Positions 63,864 to 64,000 of a stretch of DNA of 64,000 nucleotides are shown here, piece by piece. The translations under genes were made by a program, and so were the position numbers. This DNA is from Parus major (taxonomy: Eukaryota; Chordata; Aves; Passeriformes; Paridae): NCBI RefSeq assembly GCF_001522545.3, contig NC_031773.1:23758664-23822663 (forward strand), given 5' to 3'. Under the pieces are notes generated by a model, which saw only the letters and a program-made list of their open reading frames with translations, was not told where the DNA came from and did no database searches. The first letter of the stretch is position 1. Every line of letters starts with the position of its first letter.

Positions 63864-64000
63864 AATTATTTCAACTTATTGACCAGAAGCACAACCTTTG
63901 TATTATTGAATTTAGTAAGCATCACTTTAATTGTATAGTAGGTAAACATCTTCCCTGTCTTTTCACCTTCAGTCAAACTTCAGCCCTACTCCTCCCTTAC

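Larger units (their letters stand above)
59901..64000. other. Unique AT-rich non-coding sequence
   Basis: No gene is seen. It contains an AAAT microsatellite (60601-60620) and a TAAT-rich inverted repeat (63801-63863). The frames at 61131-61445 (104 codons, minus) and 61118-61348 overlap in conflicting frames and show no known domain. Confidence 0.55.

Noticed and set aside
1..64000. CRISPR arrays, operons, phage or bacterial defence systems, tRNA or rRNA genes
   Set aside because: No regularly spaced repeats, no gene clusters, no tRNA-like cloverleaf motifs, and CR1 elements mark the DNA as vertebrate nuclear sequence.

Overview
The window looks like vertebrate nuclear DNA, most probably from a bird. 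It is AT-rich and CpG-poor. There are no long open reading frames: the longest is about 150 codons and resembles nothing I recognise. It holds three truncated CR1 LINE 3' ends (about 43.39-43.57, 46.67-47.00 and 56.33-56.51 kb), two diverged copies of one avian LTR-like repeat (about 9.87-10.73 and 56.56-57.55 kb), one further LTR-like fragment with retroviral promoter and poly(A) signals (about 59.49-59.90 kb), and at least one old MITE-like element. I find no convincing protein-coding exon, rRNA, tRNA, CRISPR array or bacterial-style operon. The window is either intergenic (a gene desert) or inside a very large intron.

Layout. 1-1.24 kb is very AT-rich and resembles a 3' UTR. 1.24-9.87 kb is featureless apart from simple repeats. 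The first LTR-like repeat lies at 9.87-10.73 kb. 10.73-27.2 kb is mostly unique AT-rich sequence with microsatellites and a MITE-like hairpin at 25.27 kb. 27.2-30.0 kb and 33.08-33.32 kb read like regulatory DNA. A stop-poor, somewhat GC-richer patch lies at 31.07-32.20 kb, and a pure-purine (GAAAAA)n tract at 33.68 kb. 39.96-43.22 kb is the densest candidate regulatory block. It contains the only small CpG-bearing patch and a perfect palindrome of two TALE-homeodomain half-sites. CR1 remnants follow at 43.4 and 46.7 kb, then another possible regulatory block at 48.44-48.72 kb. The 56.3-59.9 kb stretch is the main transposable-element cluster. The remainder to 64 kb is unique AT-rich sequence ending in a TAAT-rich inverted repeat.

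There are no genes here to act together. The most informative pattern is that every retroelement I could orient (six of six) lies on the minus strand, as expected if the window were an intron of a plus-strand gene, although six elements is a small sample. The regulatory calls rest on motif content and on the lack of recognisable repeats in one sequence. Conservation cannot be seen here and would have to be tested by cross-species alignment.
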